The position numbers were made by a program, and so were the translations under genes. The notes under the pieces were generated by a model. The model made no database searches and was not told where the DNA came from. It saw only the letters and a list, made by a program, of their open reading frames with translations. Of a stretch of DNA of 64,000 nucleotides, positions 8,720 through 18,589 are shown in pieces (position 1 is the first letter of the stretch; every line of letters starts with the position of its first letter). The stretch comes from Paracoccus acridae (GTDB lineage: Bacteria; Pseudomonadota; Alphaproteobacteria; Rhodobacterales; Rhodobacteraceae): assembly GCF_014642735.1 (NCBI RefSeq), contig NZ_BMIV01000007.1:62001-126000 (forward strand), read 5' to 3'.

Positions 8720-9475
8720 ATGAAGCAGGTCACGGCGGCTCTGTGTGCGGGGGTTCTGGGAATCGCGGCCTGCGCCCCGGTGCCCGTGGATCAGGTGCCG
8801 ACGCCTGCTACCGGGCCCTATGGCGCGGCCCAGCCTGCGCCGGTTCTGACCAATGACGGAACGCCGCAATCCGCGGCCCGCATGTTCGTGTCCGTGATGC
8901 GCCGGATGGAGCCGGCGGTCGAACGCGAATGCCTGCAAAGGCGCACGCAGCCCATCAATTGCGACTTCCAGTTCGTGGTGGACGACCGGCCGGGCCAGGA
9001 AGCCAATGCCTTCCAAACCATCGACGCCACCGGCCGTCCGATCATCGGCTTTACCCTGTCACTGATCGCCCAGACCCGTAACGGCGACGAGATCGCATTC
9101 GTCGTGGGGCATGAAGCCGCCCATCACGTCCTCAACCACCTGGACCGCAAGGCGGGCGCGGCTGCGGCGGGGGCGGTGATTCTCGGCAGCATCGCCTCGG
9201 TCTATGGCAACAACCCCGATGCCATCGAGGCGGCGCAGCGAATCGGGGCCTCGGTCGGGTCGCGTTACTATTCCCGCGACTGGGAACTGCAAGCCGACTA
9301 TCTGGGTGCGATCATGACCCTGAATGCAGGGTTCGATCCCATCAACGGCTCGCGTTTCTTCGAACGCATTCCGGATCCGGGCGATCATGTCCTGGGCACC
9401 CATCCGTCGCGTGCCGCCCGCCTGGCCCAGGTGCGCCAAGCGGTTGCAGATGTGCAAAGTGGCCGGGTACGTTGA
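8720..9475 (+). CDS. M48 family metalloprotease lipoprotein
   Basis: A 251-residue protein with a lipoprotein signal: hydrophobic N-terminus and lipobox I-A-A-C18. It is probably anchored in an envelope membrane facing the periplasm. The zinc motif is H131-E-A-A-H135, with the third ligand in WELQADYLG (E189), typical of M48 peptidases such as LoiP and BepA. These take part in outer-membrane protein quality control. I chose the ATG at 8720 because it gives the signal peptide at once; longer in-frame starts give unrelated N-termini. Confidence 0.88.
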   Translation: MKQVTAALCAGVLGIAACAPVPVDQVPTPATGPYGAAQPAPVLTNDGTPQSAARMFVSVMRRMEPAVERECLQRRTQPINCDFQFVVDDRPGQEANAFQTIDATGRPIIGFTLSLIAQTRNGDEIAFVVGHEAAHHVLNHLDRKAGAAAAGAVILGSIASVYGNNPDAIEAAQRIGASVGSRYYSRDWELQADYLGAIMTLNAGFDPINGSRFFERIPDPGDHVLGTHPSRAARLAQVRQAVADVQSGRVR

Positions 9476-9769
9476 CGTAAACTGTGAGAGCAGTGGCAAA
9501 AAGGTCACGGAAATACGGCCGATATTTAAATTTTGCATGATATGCATGCTGGCCCTAAAGAAATCGGACAAAAAACAAGCCCTGATATCAGCGCGTTATT
9601 GCATAAATATCACGCGAACAACCTGTAAGGCGGAAACTTGCCGGGCATTTATCAAAAAAAGGTAAGCGCCCGGCGGATTTCTGCTTTTGTAGTTATTACC
9701 ATGCACATAAGGTGCAATCACTGGTTCAGGTTGACGCGCTGTCCACTGACTCGCGTTTGGAGTGTCGGA
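9476..9769. other. AT-rich intergenic region with palindromes
   Basis: This 294-base stretch has no convincing gene. It is clearly richer in A+T than its surroundings. It holds CTGATATCAG (perfect palindrome, 9582-9591), overlapping GCAT/ATGC palindromes around 9536-9550, a run of seven A (9654-9660), and a 7-bp stem GCCGGGC (9640-9646) / GCCCGGC (9668-9674) with a 21-base loop. It may carry the promoter and operators for the gene at 9770. Confidence 0.5.
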
Positions 9770-10120
9770 ATGATCGGTGTAGTCGTATGGAGTAGCGCAG
9801 AACGCGAGAAGGCAGTGATCTGGTGCGAGGATCATGCTTCCCTTGCTTATCTGCAGGGCCGCGAAAACCTTGTCCATGCCGCCCGGTGGCCGCAACCCGG
9901 CGATCTGGTCGAACTGGAAAGCGAGATCGTCGGCGCGCTGCGCAATGCCCGCAAGGTCGATCTGCTTTCCGAACAGGAATTCGCGCATCTTCCCGGAATG
10001 CTGCAGTCCACGGCCACCCCGGCCGAATCGCATCTGCGGATTGTATCCATTTCCCCGGCGTCCGAGCCGAGAGAGCGGCTGATCCCCGAGCCAGAGCTTC
10101 GGGTCGCAGCCGCCCGCTGA
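9770..10120 (+). CDS. conserved hypothetical protein
   Basis: A 116-residue soluble protein starting MIGVVVWSSAEREKAVIWCE. An early W-C-E-D-H block, ENLVHAARWPQPGD and DLLSEQEFAHLPGML are the only distinctive stretches. I cannot place it in a characterised family; similar proteins occur in Rhodobacterales. The ATG at 9770 has a GGAG site 8 bases upstream; the in-frame upstream ATG at 9638 would put AT-rich spacer sequence into the protein and is less likely. It converges on ilvH with a 7-base gap. Confidence 0.6.
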   Translation: MIGVVVWSSAEREKAVIWCEDHASLAYLQGRENLVHAARWPQPGDLVELESEIVGALRNARKVDLLSEQEFAHLPGMLQSTATPAESHLRIVSISPASEPRERLIPEPELRVAAAR

Positions 10121-10127
10121 CCTGACC

Positions 10128-10688
10128 TCAGACCCCGCGCGACAGGGCGGCGACGCCCGTGCGCGCCAGATCGACAAGCCCAAGCGGCCGCATCAGGTCC
10201 GCGAATGCATCTAGCTTGGTCGGCGTTCCGACCAGTTCGAAGACAAAGCTTTCCAATGTCGAATCGACGACATTGGCACGGAAGATTTCCGCGATGCGCA
10301 GCGCCTCGACCCGCTTCTCGCCCTGGCCGCGCACCTTGAACAATCCCAGTTCCCGTTCCACCGCCGGGCCCTCGACCGTCAGGTCGTGAACCTCGTGCAC
10401 GGGCACGATCCGGCCCAGCTGCGCCTTGACCTGGGCGATCACCGCAGGCGTGCCGCGCGTCACAAGGGTAATGCGCGACCGGTGTCCGGTGTGGTCCACC
10501 TCGGCCACCGTCAGGCTGTCGATGTTGTAGCCGCGCCCGGAAAACAGCCCGATCACGCGGGCCAGCACGCCGGGCTCGTTCTCGACCAGGACGGCCAGGG
10601 TATGGCTTTCCTCGACCTGGGAATTCGGGTCGCGCAGGTCATAGGCCGAATGGCTCGACGCGCCCTTCTGGATGTTCAAAGCGTTCAT
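10128..10688 (-). CDS. ilvH: acetolactate synthase small (regulatory) subunit
   Basis: A 186-residue regulatory subunit of acetohydroxyacid synthase, which makes acetolactate or acetohydroxybutyrate for valine, leucine and isoleucine. An N-terminal ACT domain (TLAVLVENEPGVLARVIGLFSGRGYNI, given here in part as ENEPGVLARVIGLF) binds the inhibitor valine; the C-terminal half has the AEIFRANVVD and FELVGTPTKLDAF blocks. ATG at 10688 gives the usual length. It lies 66 bases downstream of ilvB in the same direction, separated by a GC-rich hairpin and a repeat. Confidence 0.95.
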   Translation of the reverse strand: MNALNIQKGASSHSAYDLRDPNSQVEESHTLAVLVENEPGVLARVIGLFSGRGYNIDSLTVAEVDHTGHRSRITLVTRGTPAVIAQVKAQLGRIVPVHEVHDLTVEGPAVERELGLFKVRGQGEKRVEALRIAEIFRANVVDSTLESFVFELVGTPTKLDAFADLMRPLGLVDLARTGVAALSRGV

Positions 10689-10698
10689 GGCTCTGCCT

Positions 10699-10747
10699 TC
10701 ATCTTCTGTGCAGAAATATCCGGGGGGTGTGGGGGCACCGCCCCCAC
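10699..10747 (-). repeat. GGATATTT-type intergenic repeat, copy 1
   Basis: On the minus strand a perfect hairpin, GTGGGGGC / GCCCCCAC (10740-10747 with 10729-10736, 3-base loop), is followed by a 24-base core that begins GGATATTT and ends CACAGAAGATGAA (10699-10722). Similar cores recur at 37392, 41650 and 58928. Here the element lies between ilvB and ilvH within one transcription unit and could act as an attenuator or RNA-processing site. Confidence 0.65.
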
Positions 10748-10754
10748 GCATGGG

Positions 10755-12509
10755 TCAGACCAGAACCGCGCCTTCCGATTCGATGACGCCAAAGGTCGCG
10801 GCTTCGCCCAGAAGCATCTCGTTATGCGGCTTGCCGGACGGGATCATGGGGAAGCAGTTCTCGTGCTTTTCGACCAGCACATCCAGGATGAACGGACCAT
10901 CGTAATCCAGCATCTGCTGGATCGCGTCGTCAAGGTCCTTGGGATCCTTGACCACGGCGCCCTTGCAGCCGAAAGCCTCGGCCAGCTTGACGAAGTCCGG
11001 CAGGCTGTCCGACCAGCTTTGGCTGTAGCGTTCGCCATGCAGCAACTGCTGCCACTGGCGGACCATGCCAAGGCGTTCATTGTTCAGGATGAACTGCTTG
11101 ACCGGCAGGCGGAACTGAACGGCGGTGCCCATTTCCTGCATGTTCATCAGCCAGCTTGCATCGCCCGCGACGTTGATCACCAGCGCATCCGGGTGGGCCA
11201 TCTGCACGCCGATGCTGGCGGGAAGGCCATAGCCCATCGTCCCCAGCCCGCCCGAGGTCATCCAGCGGTTCGGCCCCTCGAAATGCAGGTATTGCGCGGC
11301 CCACATCTGGTGCTGGCCCACTTCGGTCGTGATGTATCGGTCGCGGCCCTTGGTCAGCGCCTCCAGCCGTTCAAGCGCGTATTGCGGCTTGATCAGCGTG
11401 TCGCTGTTCCGATAGGACAGGCAGTTCTTGGCCTTCCAGCCCTCGATCGTCTGCCACCAGTCGCGCAGGGCCGCGCTGTTGACCTTGCGGCCGCGCGATT
11501 TCCAGACCTTCAGCAGATCTTCCAAGACATGGCCCACATCGCCGACGATGGGGATGTCCACCCGCACCACCTTGTTGATGCTGGACGGGTCGATGTCGAT
11601 ATGCGCCTTGATCGAATGGGGGCTGAAATCGGCGATGCGTCCGGTGATGCGGTCGTCGAAACGCGCGCCGATGTTGATCATCAGGTCGCAGCCATGCATC
11701 GCCAAATTGGCCTCGTACAGCCCGTGCATCCCCAGCATTCCCAGCCAGTTCTTGCCCGACGCCGGATAGGCGCCAAGCCCCATCAGGGTCGAGGTGACCG
11801 GAAAGCCGGTCGCATCCGCCAGTTCGCGCAGCAACTGGCTGGCGCCGGGACCGGAATTGATGACGCCGCCGCCGGTGTAAAGGATCGGGCGTTCCGCGCC
11901 TTCCATCAGTTCGACCAGCCGGGTGATTGCCTGGATGTCGCCCTTGCGCACCGGCTGGTAACGGCCCGGCTCGACCTGCTTCGGCGCGACATAGGTGCCG
12001 CTGGCGAATTGCACGTCCTTGGGGATGTCGACCAGAACCGGACCGGGGCGGCCCGAGGTCGCGACCTGGAAGGCCTTGTGGATCGTCTCGGCCAGCTTTT
12101 CCGTGTCCTTGACCAGCCAGTTGTGCTTGGTGCAGGGCCGCGTGATGCCGACCGTATCGGCCTCCTGGAAGCCGTCGGTGCCGATCATGAAGGTGGGAAC
12201 CTGGCCCGACAGCACAACCAGCGGGATCGAATCCAGCAGCGCGTCGGTCAGCCCGGTGACGGCGTTCGTAGCGCCCGGTCCCGAGGTGACCAGCACGACC
12301 CCCGGCTTGCCCGTGGACCGGGCATAGCCTTCGGCCATGTGGACCGCCCCCTGTTCGTGGCGGACCAGGACATGGGTGATGTCGTTCTGCTGGAACAGTT
12401 CGTCATAGATGGGTAGCACTGCCCCGCCCGGATAGCCGAATACCGTGTCGACGCCCTGATCGCGCAGCGCCTCGACAACCATTCTTGCACCCGTCATCGT
12501 TCGGGACAT
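10755..12509 (-). CDS. ilvB: acetolactate synthase large (catalytic) subunit
   Basis: A 584-residue thiamine diphosphate enzyme catalysing the first common step of branched-chain amino acid synthesis. The N-terminal pyrimidine-binding domain holds the catalytic glutamate region ([15 protein letters not shown], then [14 protein letters not shown]); the middle domain binds FAD; the C-terminal domain has the ThDP motif [16 protein letters not shown] chose the ATG at 12509, which has GAGGAAGG just upstream, rather than the in-frame ATG at 12530. It forms an operon with ilvH. Confidence 0.96.
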   Translation of the reverse strand: MSRTMTGARMVVEALRDQGVDTVFGYPGGAVLPIYDELFQQNDITHVLVRHEQGAVHMAEGYARSTGKPGVVLVTSGPGATNAVTGLTDALLDSIPLVVLSGQVPTFMIGTDGFQEADTVGITRPCTKHNWLVKDTEKLAETIHKAFQVATSGRPGPVLVDIPKDVQFASGTYVAPKQVEPGRYQPVRKGDIQAITRLVELMEGAERPILYTGGGVINSGPGASQLLRELADATGFPVTSTLMGLGAYPASGKNWLGMLGMHGLYEANLAMHGCDLMINIGARFDDRITGRIADFSPHSIKAHIDIDPSSINKVVRVDIPIVGDVGHVLEDLLKVWKSRGRKVNSAALRDWWQTIEGWKAKNCLSYRNSDTLIKPQYALERLEALTKGRDRYITTEVGQHQMWAAQYLHFEGPNRWMTSGGLGTMGYGLPASIGVQMAHPDALVINVAGDASWLMNMQEMGTAVQFRLPVKQFILNNERLGMVRQWQQLLHGERYSQSWSDSLPDFVKLAEAFGCKGAVVKDPKDLDDAIQQMLDYDGPFILDVLVEKHENCFPMIPSGKPHNEMLLGEAATFGVIESEGAVLV

Positions 12510-12560
12510 GCCTTCCTCCATCCTGTTCACACGCGGCCATACCCGCCCGCGAGTCGGCGC

Positions 12561-12589
12561 AAACTATGGAGGCCGGCGATCAGGGTCAA
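12561..12589 (-). promoter_or_regulatory. candidate sigma-70 promoter of ilvB
   Basis: On the minus strand TTGACC (12584-12589) is followed after 17 bases by TAGTTT (12561-12566). The -35 box and spacing are good and the -10 box is weak (3 of 6). It lies about 50 bases before the ilvB start. Confidence 0.4.
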
Positions 12590-12648
12590 TGGGGTGGCGC
12601 GGATAAAATGGCGCGGCTCACACGAAATTTGTAATTTTCTTTCGCGGA

Positions 12649-13488
12649 TCAGCGATCGAATTGCGGCAGCGCGATCCGGGCGACCTGTTCGACAATGGGA
12701 TCGACGGACAAGGGATGGGCCTCGTTCGAATGATCCTCGGGATTGCCGATGTTCTGCCAGACCCCGCCCTTGTAGATCTCCAAGGCCGAGAACTTGGCCT
12801 TGTAGTCCATCTTGCGGCTGCCCGGCACCCAATAGCCCAGATAGATATAGGGCAGCTTCGCCGCCCGCGCGATCTCGATGTGATCCAGGATCAGGTATGT
12901 CCCCAGGCTCGCCGGTTGCAGGACGGGGTGATAGAAGCTGTAGACCAGGCTGAGGCCATCATCCAGGACGTCGGTCAGGCAGACGGCCGCCAGGAAGTCG
13001 TCGCCGGGCGCCAGCCGTTCCGGCTGGTCGCCGCTGCAGCGGTATTCGATCACCCGCGTCTTGACCGGCGTTTCCTCGATCATGGCGGCGAATTCGAAGA
13101 TGTCCATGTCGGCCATGCCGCCATCGGCGTGGCGGCTGTCCAGGTAACGGCGGAACAGCTCGAACTGTTCTTCCGTGGCCCAGGCGCTTGTCGCCAGCCG
13201 GCGCAGCCCGGCATTGCGCCGCATCAGCCGGCGCTGCGTGCGCGACGGCTGGAAATCCGCCACCCGGATGCGCGCCGACATGCAGGCCACGCAGCTTTCG
13301 CAGCTGGGCCGATACAGCACGTTCTGCGACCGGCGGAAGCCCTGGCGGGACAGGGCGTTGTTCAGGTCGGACGCATTGTCGCCATGCAGCGCAGTGAACA
13401 GCTTGCGTTCGGCACGGCCATGCAGATAGGGGCAAGGCTGCGGTGCCGTCACATAGAATTGCGGCGCATGGGGCAGGGTATGACGCAT
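12649..13488 (-). CDS. bpt: aspartate/glutamate leucyltransferase (bacterial N-end rule)
   Basis: A 279-residue member of the ATE1-like aminoacyl-tRNA-protein transferases. The Bpt type moves leucine from Leu-tRNA to N-terminal Asp or Glu, marking proteins for ClpAP/ClpS degradation. Family marks are the CPYL near the N-terminus, the C-x-x-C pair in [13 protein letters not shown], the [12 protein letters not shown] block and the catalytic-domain stretch [17 protein letters not shown]. Length is normal. A 193-base divergent gap separates it from glnE. ATE1-type arginine transfer is the alternative, but bacterial members of this length are usually Bpt. Confidence 0.92.
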   Translation of the reverse strand: MRHTLPHAPQFYVTAPQPCPYLHGRAERKLFTALHGDNASDLNNALSRQGFRRSQNVLYRPSCESCVACMSARIRVADFQPSRTQRRLMRRNAGLRRLATSAWATEEQFELFRRYLDSRHADGGMADMDIFEFAAMIEETPVKTRVIEYRCSGDQPERLAPGDDFLAAVCLTDVLDDGLSLVYSFYHPVLQPASLGTYLILDHIEIARAAKLPYIYLGYWVPGSRKMDYKAKFSALEIYKGGVWQNIGNPEDHSNEAHPLSVDPIVEQVARIALPQFDR

Positions 13489-13681
13489 CAGCGCAGGCCC
13501 TTATGGCGGATTGTCGTTGCAGAACTGATCATGCGCCAAAAAGGATCCGTATGCCCAACAGTTGATTTGCGCGAAAGCCTAACAACGATTGCATCACCCG
13601 CCAAGCCGGGAAAGGGTTAAACCTTGAAGTGATCCCTCGGCCGGCGTTGACGGGGCAGGGTCTTTGGCTAGTCTGCCGCCC

Positions 13682-16486
13682 ATGGATTTCGCCGCCCGCA
13701 TCACCCGCCATCCCCTTGTCGCCGATCCCGACCGTGCCCGGCATGTCCTTGCCCGGCTTCCCGCGCTGGACCCCGCCCTGACCGCGCTGATCGGCGGCGC
13801 CGCCGGGTGCAGCCCCTATCTGGCGGGGCTTTTGCAGAAAGAGGCCGACTGGCTGCCCGCCGCCCTGGATCACGACGATGTGGTCGCACGCGAAACGGCG
13901 GGCTTCGACGACCTGTCGGCGGACGATCTGGCGGTGGCCTTGCGCCGGGCCAAGCGGCGGGTCGCGCTTCTGGCCGCCTTGGCCGATCTGGGCGGTGTCT
14001 GGACGCTGGAACAGGTGACGGGCGCCTTGTCCGACCTGGCCGACCGAGCCGTCGATCTGGCCCTGCGTGCCCAGGTCGCCCAGGAACGGCGCCGGGGCAA
14101 GCTGCCCGAAACGGACGCCCCCGCCGGCGGCGTCTTTGCCCTGGCGATGGGCAAGGGCGGGGCGCGCGAACTGAACTACAGTTCCGACATCGACCTAATC
14201 GTGCTGTTCGACGATGCGGCCTATGCGGACGGCGACCATCAGGAGGCGCGGGCGGCGCTGATCCGCGCCACGCGCAAGATGGCGACGATGCTGTCCGACG
14301 TGACCGAACATGGCTATGTCTTCCGCACCGACCTGCGGCTGCGGCCCGATGCGGCGGTGACGCCGGTCTGCATGTCGGCCGCCGCGGCGCTTGCCTATTA
14401 CGAGGCCGAGGGCCGCACCTGGGAACGCGCGGCCTTCATCAAGGCGCGGGCGGCGGCAGGCGACATCGCGGCGGGCGAACGCTTCCTGCGCGAACTGCGC
14501 CCCTTCGTCTGGCGCAAGCACCTGGATTTCGCCGCCATCCAGGACGCGCATGACATGCGCCTGCGCATCCGCGACCACAAGGGCCTGGGCGGACGGCTGG
14601 AGATCCCCGGCCACAACATGAAGCTGGGCCGGGGCGGCATCCGCGAGATCGAATTCTTCACCCAGACCCGCCAGTTGATCGCGGGCGGCCGCGATCCCGA
14701 CCTGCGGTGCCGCGACACGGTGGGCGGGTTGGCGGCCCTTGCGGACAAGGGTTGGATTCCGGCGGATGTCGCGCGGGACCTGACCGATCATTATCGGCAG
14801 CATCGCGACATCGAACACCGCATCCAGATGGTGAACGACGCCCAGACCCATTCCCTGCCCAAGGACGGGGCCGGAATCGCCCTGATCGCCGCCATGATGG
14901 GACAGGCGGATGCCGATGCCTGGTCCGCCCGGCTGCGTGCGCGGCTGGAACATGTGCATGACCTTACGGAAAGCTTCTTCGCGCCGGGCGAGACTGTGCA
15001 GCGTCCGTCCATCTCGGCCGAATCGCAGGCGATCATCGACCGCTGGCAAACCTATCCGGCGCTGCGGTCGGCCCGCGCACAGCAGATCTTCCGGCGGGTC
15101 GAGCCGGAACTTCTTTCCCGCATGGCCAGGACCGGCCATCCCGACGAGGCGCTGTCCCGGTTCGACGGGTTCCTGTCGGCCCTGCCCGCCGGGGTGCAGA
15201 TCTTTGCCCTGTTCGAGGCCAATCCCCAGCTGATCGACCTGCTGGTCGATATCTGCGGCAGCGCGCCGGGCCTTGCTGCCTATCTGACGCGCCATTCGGC
15301 GGTGCTGGATGCGGTGCTGGGCGGCAGCTTCTTTTCGGCCTGGCCGGGTGCCCAGGGGTTGCGCGCCGATCTGGACCGTGTGCTGCAGGCGGCGCTGAAC
15401 GGTCCCGGCGGCGGGTACGAGGCGGCCTTGGACAGTGCCCGCCGATGGGCGCATGAATGGCATTTCCGCGTGGGCGTCCATCACCTGCGCGGCCTGGTCG
15501 CTGCGGACGAGGCGGCGGGCCAATACGCCGACATTGCCGATGCCTGCATCGCCGCGCTGTTTCCCGTCACCGCCGCCGATTTCGCCCGCAAGCATGGCGC
15601 GCCGCCGGGCCGGGGGGCGGTGGTGCTGGGTATGGGGTCGCTGGGTGCGCGGACGCTGAATGCCGGATCCGACCTGGATCTGATCGTGATCTATGACGCG
15701 GACGGCGCCGACGCATCGGAGGGGCCGCGTCCCCTGGCGGCGCGTCCCTATTACGCGCGGCTGACGCAGGCCATGATCACTGCCGCCTCGGCCCCGACCG
15801 CCGAAGGGCGGCTTTACGAGGTGGACATGCGGCTGCGCCCCTCGGGGCGGCAGGGGCCGGTGGCGACCGCGATCCAGAGCTTCGAAAGCTATCAGATGAC
15901 CGAGGCCTGGACCTGGGAACACCTGGCCCTGACCCGCGCCCGCGTCGTCGCCTGGGCTGGCAAGGGTGCCGAGGAACTGGCCCATGATGTCGAGGCCTTG
16001 CGCCTGTCGGTGCTGCGGCGGCGGGGCAGCGATTTGCGGGTCATGCCTGATCTCGCGGACATGCGTGAACGGATCTTCGCGGCCAAGCCCATGGATGGCG
16101 CGTGGGAGGCGAAGACCGGACCCGGGCGCCTGCAGGACATCGACTTGCTGGCGCAATCCCTGGCGTTGCGCACGGGGGATCCGGCACGGGGAACGCTGGC
16201 GCAGTTGCGGGCGGGACGGCGGGCCGGACTGATCGCGGCTGCGGATGCCGACCGGCTGGGATCGATCTGGCGGTTCCTGTGGCGTCTTCACGCCTCGGGG
16301 CGATTGCTGACGGCCAAGCCGCTGGACATGGAGGACATAGGCCTGGGCGGGCAGGAATTCCTGTTGCGGGAAGCCGGCGCGGGATCGGTCGCCGAACTGG
16401 CGGACCGCCTGCGCCATTCCTGCGCCCAGGCGGCCGCCCTGATCGACGCGGCCCTTCCGGTGGCTTCGGGCGCGCCCTTGGCCTAG
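13682..16486 (+). CDS. glnE: bifunctional glutamine synthetase adenylyltransferase/adenylyl-removing enzyme
   Basis: A 934-residue protein with two copies of the nucleotidyltransferase fold joined by helices. The N-terminal deadenylylase site shows NYSSDIDLIVLFDD and the C-terminal adenylylase site shows NAGSDLDLIVIYD. It adds or removes AMP on glutamine synthetase in response to PII and so tunes ammonia assimilation. I chose the ATG at 13682 rather than a TTG at 13664. The stop shares a CTAG with the stop of the convergent glycosyltransferase gene. Confidence 0.95.
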   Translation: MDFAARITRHPLVADPDRARHVLARLPALDPALTALIGGAAGCSPYLAGLLQKEADWLPAALDHDDVVARETAGFDDLSADDLAVALRRAKRRVALLAALADLGGVWTLEQVTGALSDLADRAVDLALRAQVAQERRRGKLPETDAPAGGVFALAMGKGGARELNYSSDIDLIVLFDDAAYADGDHQEARAALIRATRKMATMLSDVTEHGYVFRTDLRLRPDAAVTPVCMSAAAALAYYEAEGRTWERAAFIKARAAAGDIAAGERFLRELRPFVWRKHLDFAAIQDAHDMRLRIRDHKGLGGRLEIPGHNMKLGRGGIREIEFFTQTRQLIAGGRDPDLRCRDTVGGLAALADKGWIPADVARDLTDHYRQHRDIEHRIQMVNDAQTHSLPKDGAGIALIAAMMGQADADAWSARLRARLEHVHDLTESFFAPGETVQRPSISAESQAIIDRWQTYPALRSARAQQIFRRVEPELLSRMARTGHPDEALSRFDGFLSALPAGVQIFALFEANPQLIDLLVDICGSAPGLAAYLTRHSAVLDAVLGGSFFSAWPGAQGLRADLDRVLQAALNGPGGGYEAALDSARRWAHEWHFRVGVHHLRGLVAADEAAGQYADIADACIAALFPVTAADFARKHGAPPGRGAVVLGMGSLGARTLNAGSDLDLIVIYDADGADASEGPRPLAARPYYARLTQAMITAASAPTAEGRLYEVDMRLRPSGRQGPVATAIQSFESYQMTEAWTWEHLALTRARVVAWAGKGAEELAHDVEALRLSVLRRRGSDLRVMPDLADMRERIFAAKPMDGAWEAKTGPGRLQDIDLLAQSLALRTGDPARGTLAQLRAGRRAGLIAAADADRLGSIWRFLWRLHASGRLLTAKPLDMEDIGLGGQEFLLREAGAGSVAELADRLRHSCAQAAALIDAALPVASGAPLA

Positions 16487-18534
16487 GCGCTTTTGCGCAT
16501 TGGCAGGGCGGGGGCCTCCAGCGCGGCTGCGATTGCCGGTTCCCCCGGCAAGGCGGCATCCCGGCGTTCGCCGATCTGGCCCAGCAGGGGCACCGATACC
16601 GTGCCATCCGCCACGACCGCAGCATCGGCTGCGTCATAGATGCCATGCGCGGTCTTGTCCCAATAGAAGGGCTTCACGACCACCTCATAGATCGCCTTCC
16701 AGCCTGCCAGGCAGCCCAGCGGGAAATACAGGTGCAGGCTGGGCACCCAGGCCATCAGGTGGCGGTGCTTGTCGGCGCGCACGGCCCACATGCCCACGCC
16801 GATGGACAGCAATTCCGACGCCACGAAGGTGCCGAACAGGGCGGGGATCGCATAGCCGCCCCAGACCCCGGCCAGGGGTTCGCGCAGGGGATGCGGCAGG
16901 CCCAGGCTCAGCAGCCAGAAGCTCCACAGGATGGGGGCCAGAAGGTATTGCGACAGGCTGCCCAGGAACTGGATCTGGAAGCCCAGGAACCGCCAGGGCC
17001 CCAGTTCGCGCCACAAGGCGCGCGGGTCGCGCATGTGCACGCCCCAGGTCATCGCATAACCCTTGAGCCAGCGGGACCGCTGCTTGATCCAGGGCAGGGC
17101 GCGGCAGTTGGCCTCCTCATCCGTGGTGGTGTCGATGATCTCGGTCCGCCAGCCGCGGCGGGCCAGGCGCACGCCCAGGTCGGCATCCTCGGTCACGTTC
17201 CAGGCATCCCAGGCGCCCACCTGTTCCAGCGCGTCGCGGCGGAAGAACAGCGTGGTGCCGCCCAGGGGCACAACCAGGCCAAGCCACGCGACGCCGGGCA
17301 GGATTACCCGGAACCAGGCCGCGTATTCGATGGTGAAGCAGCGCGCCAGCCAGTTGGTGCGCGGGTTGTAGTAATCAAGCGCGCCCTGCAGGCAGGCCAC
17401 GTCGTCGGGCGCGAAATGGAAGCGGCGTGCGACCTTGTGCAACTGGTCGGAATCGGGCCGGTCCTCGGCGTCCCAGACGCCGATGATCGCGCCCCGGCAG
17501 AAGTTCAGCGCATAGTTCAGCGCGCGGGGCTTGGTCTGGACAGGACCGTTCGGCACCTCGACCACGCGGATCCAGCCGGGCAGACGGGCGCCCTGGATGG
17601 CGTTGCGGGTCACCTGGTCGCTGGCCTCGATCACCAGCAGGATGTCGGTCAGTTCGCGCGGATAATCCAGCCGCGACAGGCGGCCCACCAGCTTGCCCGC
17701 GACATCGCTTTCGCGAAACAGCGGCACCATGACCGAGATCACGGGCAGCGGGCCGGTCATTTCCGTCCTGGCACGCCGACCTTGAGCCACATCTTCGGCC
17801 AGGGCGCGGCCCTCGGCCTCGGTCCGGCGGCTGGCGATCAGCGCCGCAAGCTTCAACCCGCTTTGCGCGACCAGCGATGCGGTGGCCCACAGGGTGAGGG
17901 CCGACAGGACGAACACCGGGGCGAGGCAAAGCCCAAGGGCCAGGGCCGCCATCAGCCCCATGGCGATCCGCCCGGTGCGCGCCTCGTTGCGGGACCGGCA
18001 GGATTCGGCTGCGGGAACGCGCGTCTCGGCCTGGCGGATCATGGCGATGCGGCGGACGGCCAAGATGGCGGCCTGGATCTGATCCTCGCTGCACAGAAGC
18101 ATGCGGACCTGGCCGAAGCTTTCGGGAAAGGACGGGATCAGCGCCGCGAAGGCTTCCGGCCGGGCCGTGGCGATCCAGGTCACGCCGCCGATGCGACGCC
18201 AGGGCAGGATGGCATTGGTCAGACAGAATTCCGTCCCCAAGGCGTCGATCAGCCGGGGATCGCCGGGCGTCCGGGCGGGGTCGAGCGCGGTCGTGCGCCA
18301 TTGCCGGCACAGCGCGCGCAACAGCGCTTCGGGCGTGACCCAGCCTTGCGACAGAAGGATCTGGCCCAGGCGGCTGTCCTGCCGCCCGCGCATGACGCTT
18401 GCCTTCAGCAGGTTGCCGGGATCGACGGCGCCGTCTTCCAGAAGCAGTTGGCCCAGGGGCGCCTGATGCCTGGGCGCCATGGTCGGCGCAGCCGCATCGG
18501 CGGGAGCAAAGGCAACGGACTGCGGACTGACCAT
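16483..18534 (-). CDS. GT2 glycosyltransferase with N-terminal MshEN-like domain
   Basis: The 683-residue product joins two parts. Residues about 25-160 resemble the MshEN (type II secretion ATPase N-terminal) domain, with two LGQ-L-L repeats (LGQLLLEDGAVD and LGQILLSQGWVT); such domains bind c-di-GMP in some proteins. After two membrane spans (about 191-231) comes a family 2 glycosyltransferase: D355-A-E-D, T448-E-D450 and Q485-R-S-R-W489, then several C-terminal spans. The layout resembles cellulose synthase-like enzymes and NfrB, so secretion of a polysaccharide is plausible; sugar and product are unknown. Start 18534 has GAGAAG upstream. The stop overlaps glnE's by 4 bases. Confidence 0.82.
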   Translation of the reverse strand: MVSPQSVAFAPADAAAPTMAPRHQAPLGQLLLEDGAVDPGNLLKASVMRGRQDSRLGQILLSQGWVTPEALLRALCRQWRTTALDPARTPGDPRLIDALGTEFCLTNAILPWRRIGGVTWIATARPEAFAALIPSFPESFGQVRMLLCSEDQIQAAILAVRRIAMIRQAETRVPAAESCRSRNEARTGRIAMGLMAALALGLCLAPVFVLSALTLWATASLVAQSGLKLAALIASRRTEAEGRALAEDVAQGRRARTEMTGPLPVISVMVPLFRESDVAGKLVGRLSRLDYPRELTDILLVIEASDQVTRNAIQGARLPGWIRVVEVPNGPVQTKPRALNYALNFCRGAIIGVWDAEDRPDSDQLHKVARRFHFAPDDVACLQGALDYYNPRTNWLARCFTIEYAAWFRVILPGVAWLGLVVPLGGTTLFFRRDALEQVGAWDAWNVTEDADLGVRLARRGWRTEIIDTTTDEEANCRALPWIKQRSRWLKGYAMTWGVHMRDPRALWRELGPWRFLGFQIQFLGSLSQYLLAPILWSFWLLSLGLPHPLREPLAGVWGGYAIPALFGTFVASELLSIGVGMWAVRADKHRHLMAWVPSLHLYFPLGCLAGWKAIYEVVVKPFYWDKTAHGIYDAADAAVVADGTVSVPLLGQIGERRDAALPGEPAIAAALEAPALPMRKSA

Positions 18535-18589
18535 GGGCGCTTCTCTTTTCGGATCGCCCATGGGTGGCATGAAAGCGGTTAAGAAGGCG

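Noticed and set aside
9596..10183. 195-residue minus-strand frame opposite the gene at 9770
   Set aside because: It reads through the AT-rich spacer with no motif and is opposite a frame with a good ribosome site.
10386..12416. 676-residue plus-strand frame opposite ilvB
   Set aside because: Antisense to an intact ilvB; composition typical of a GC-driven shadow frame.
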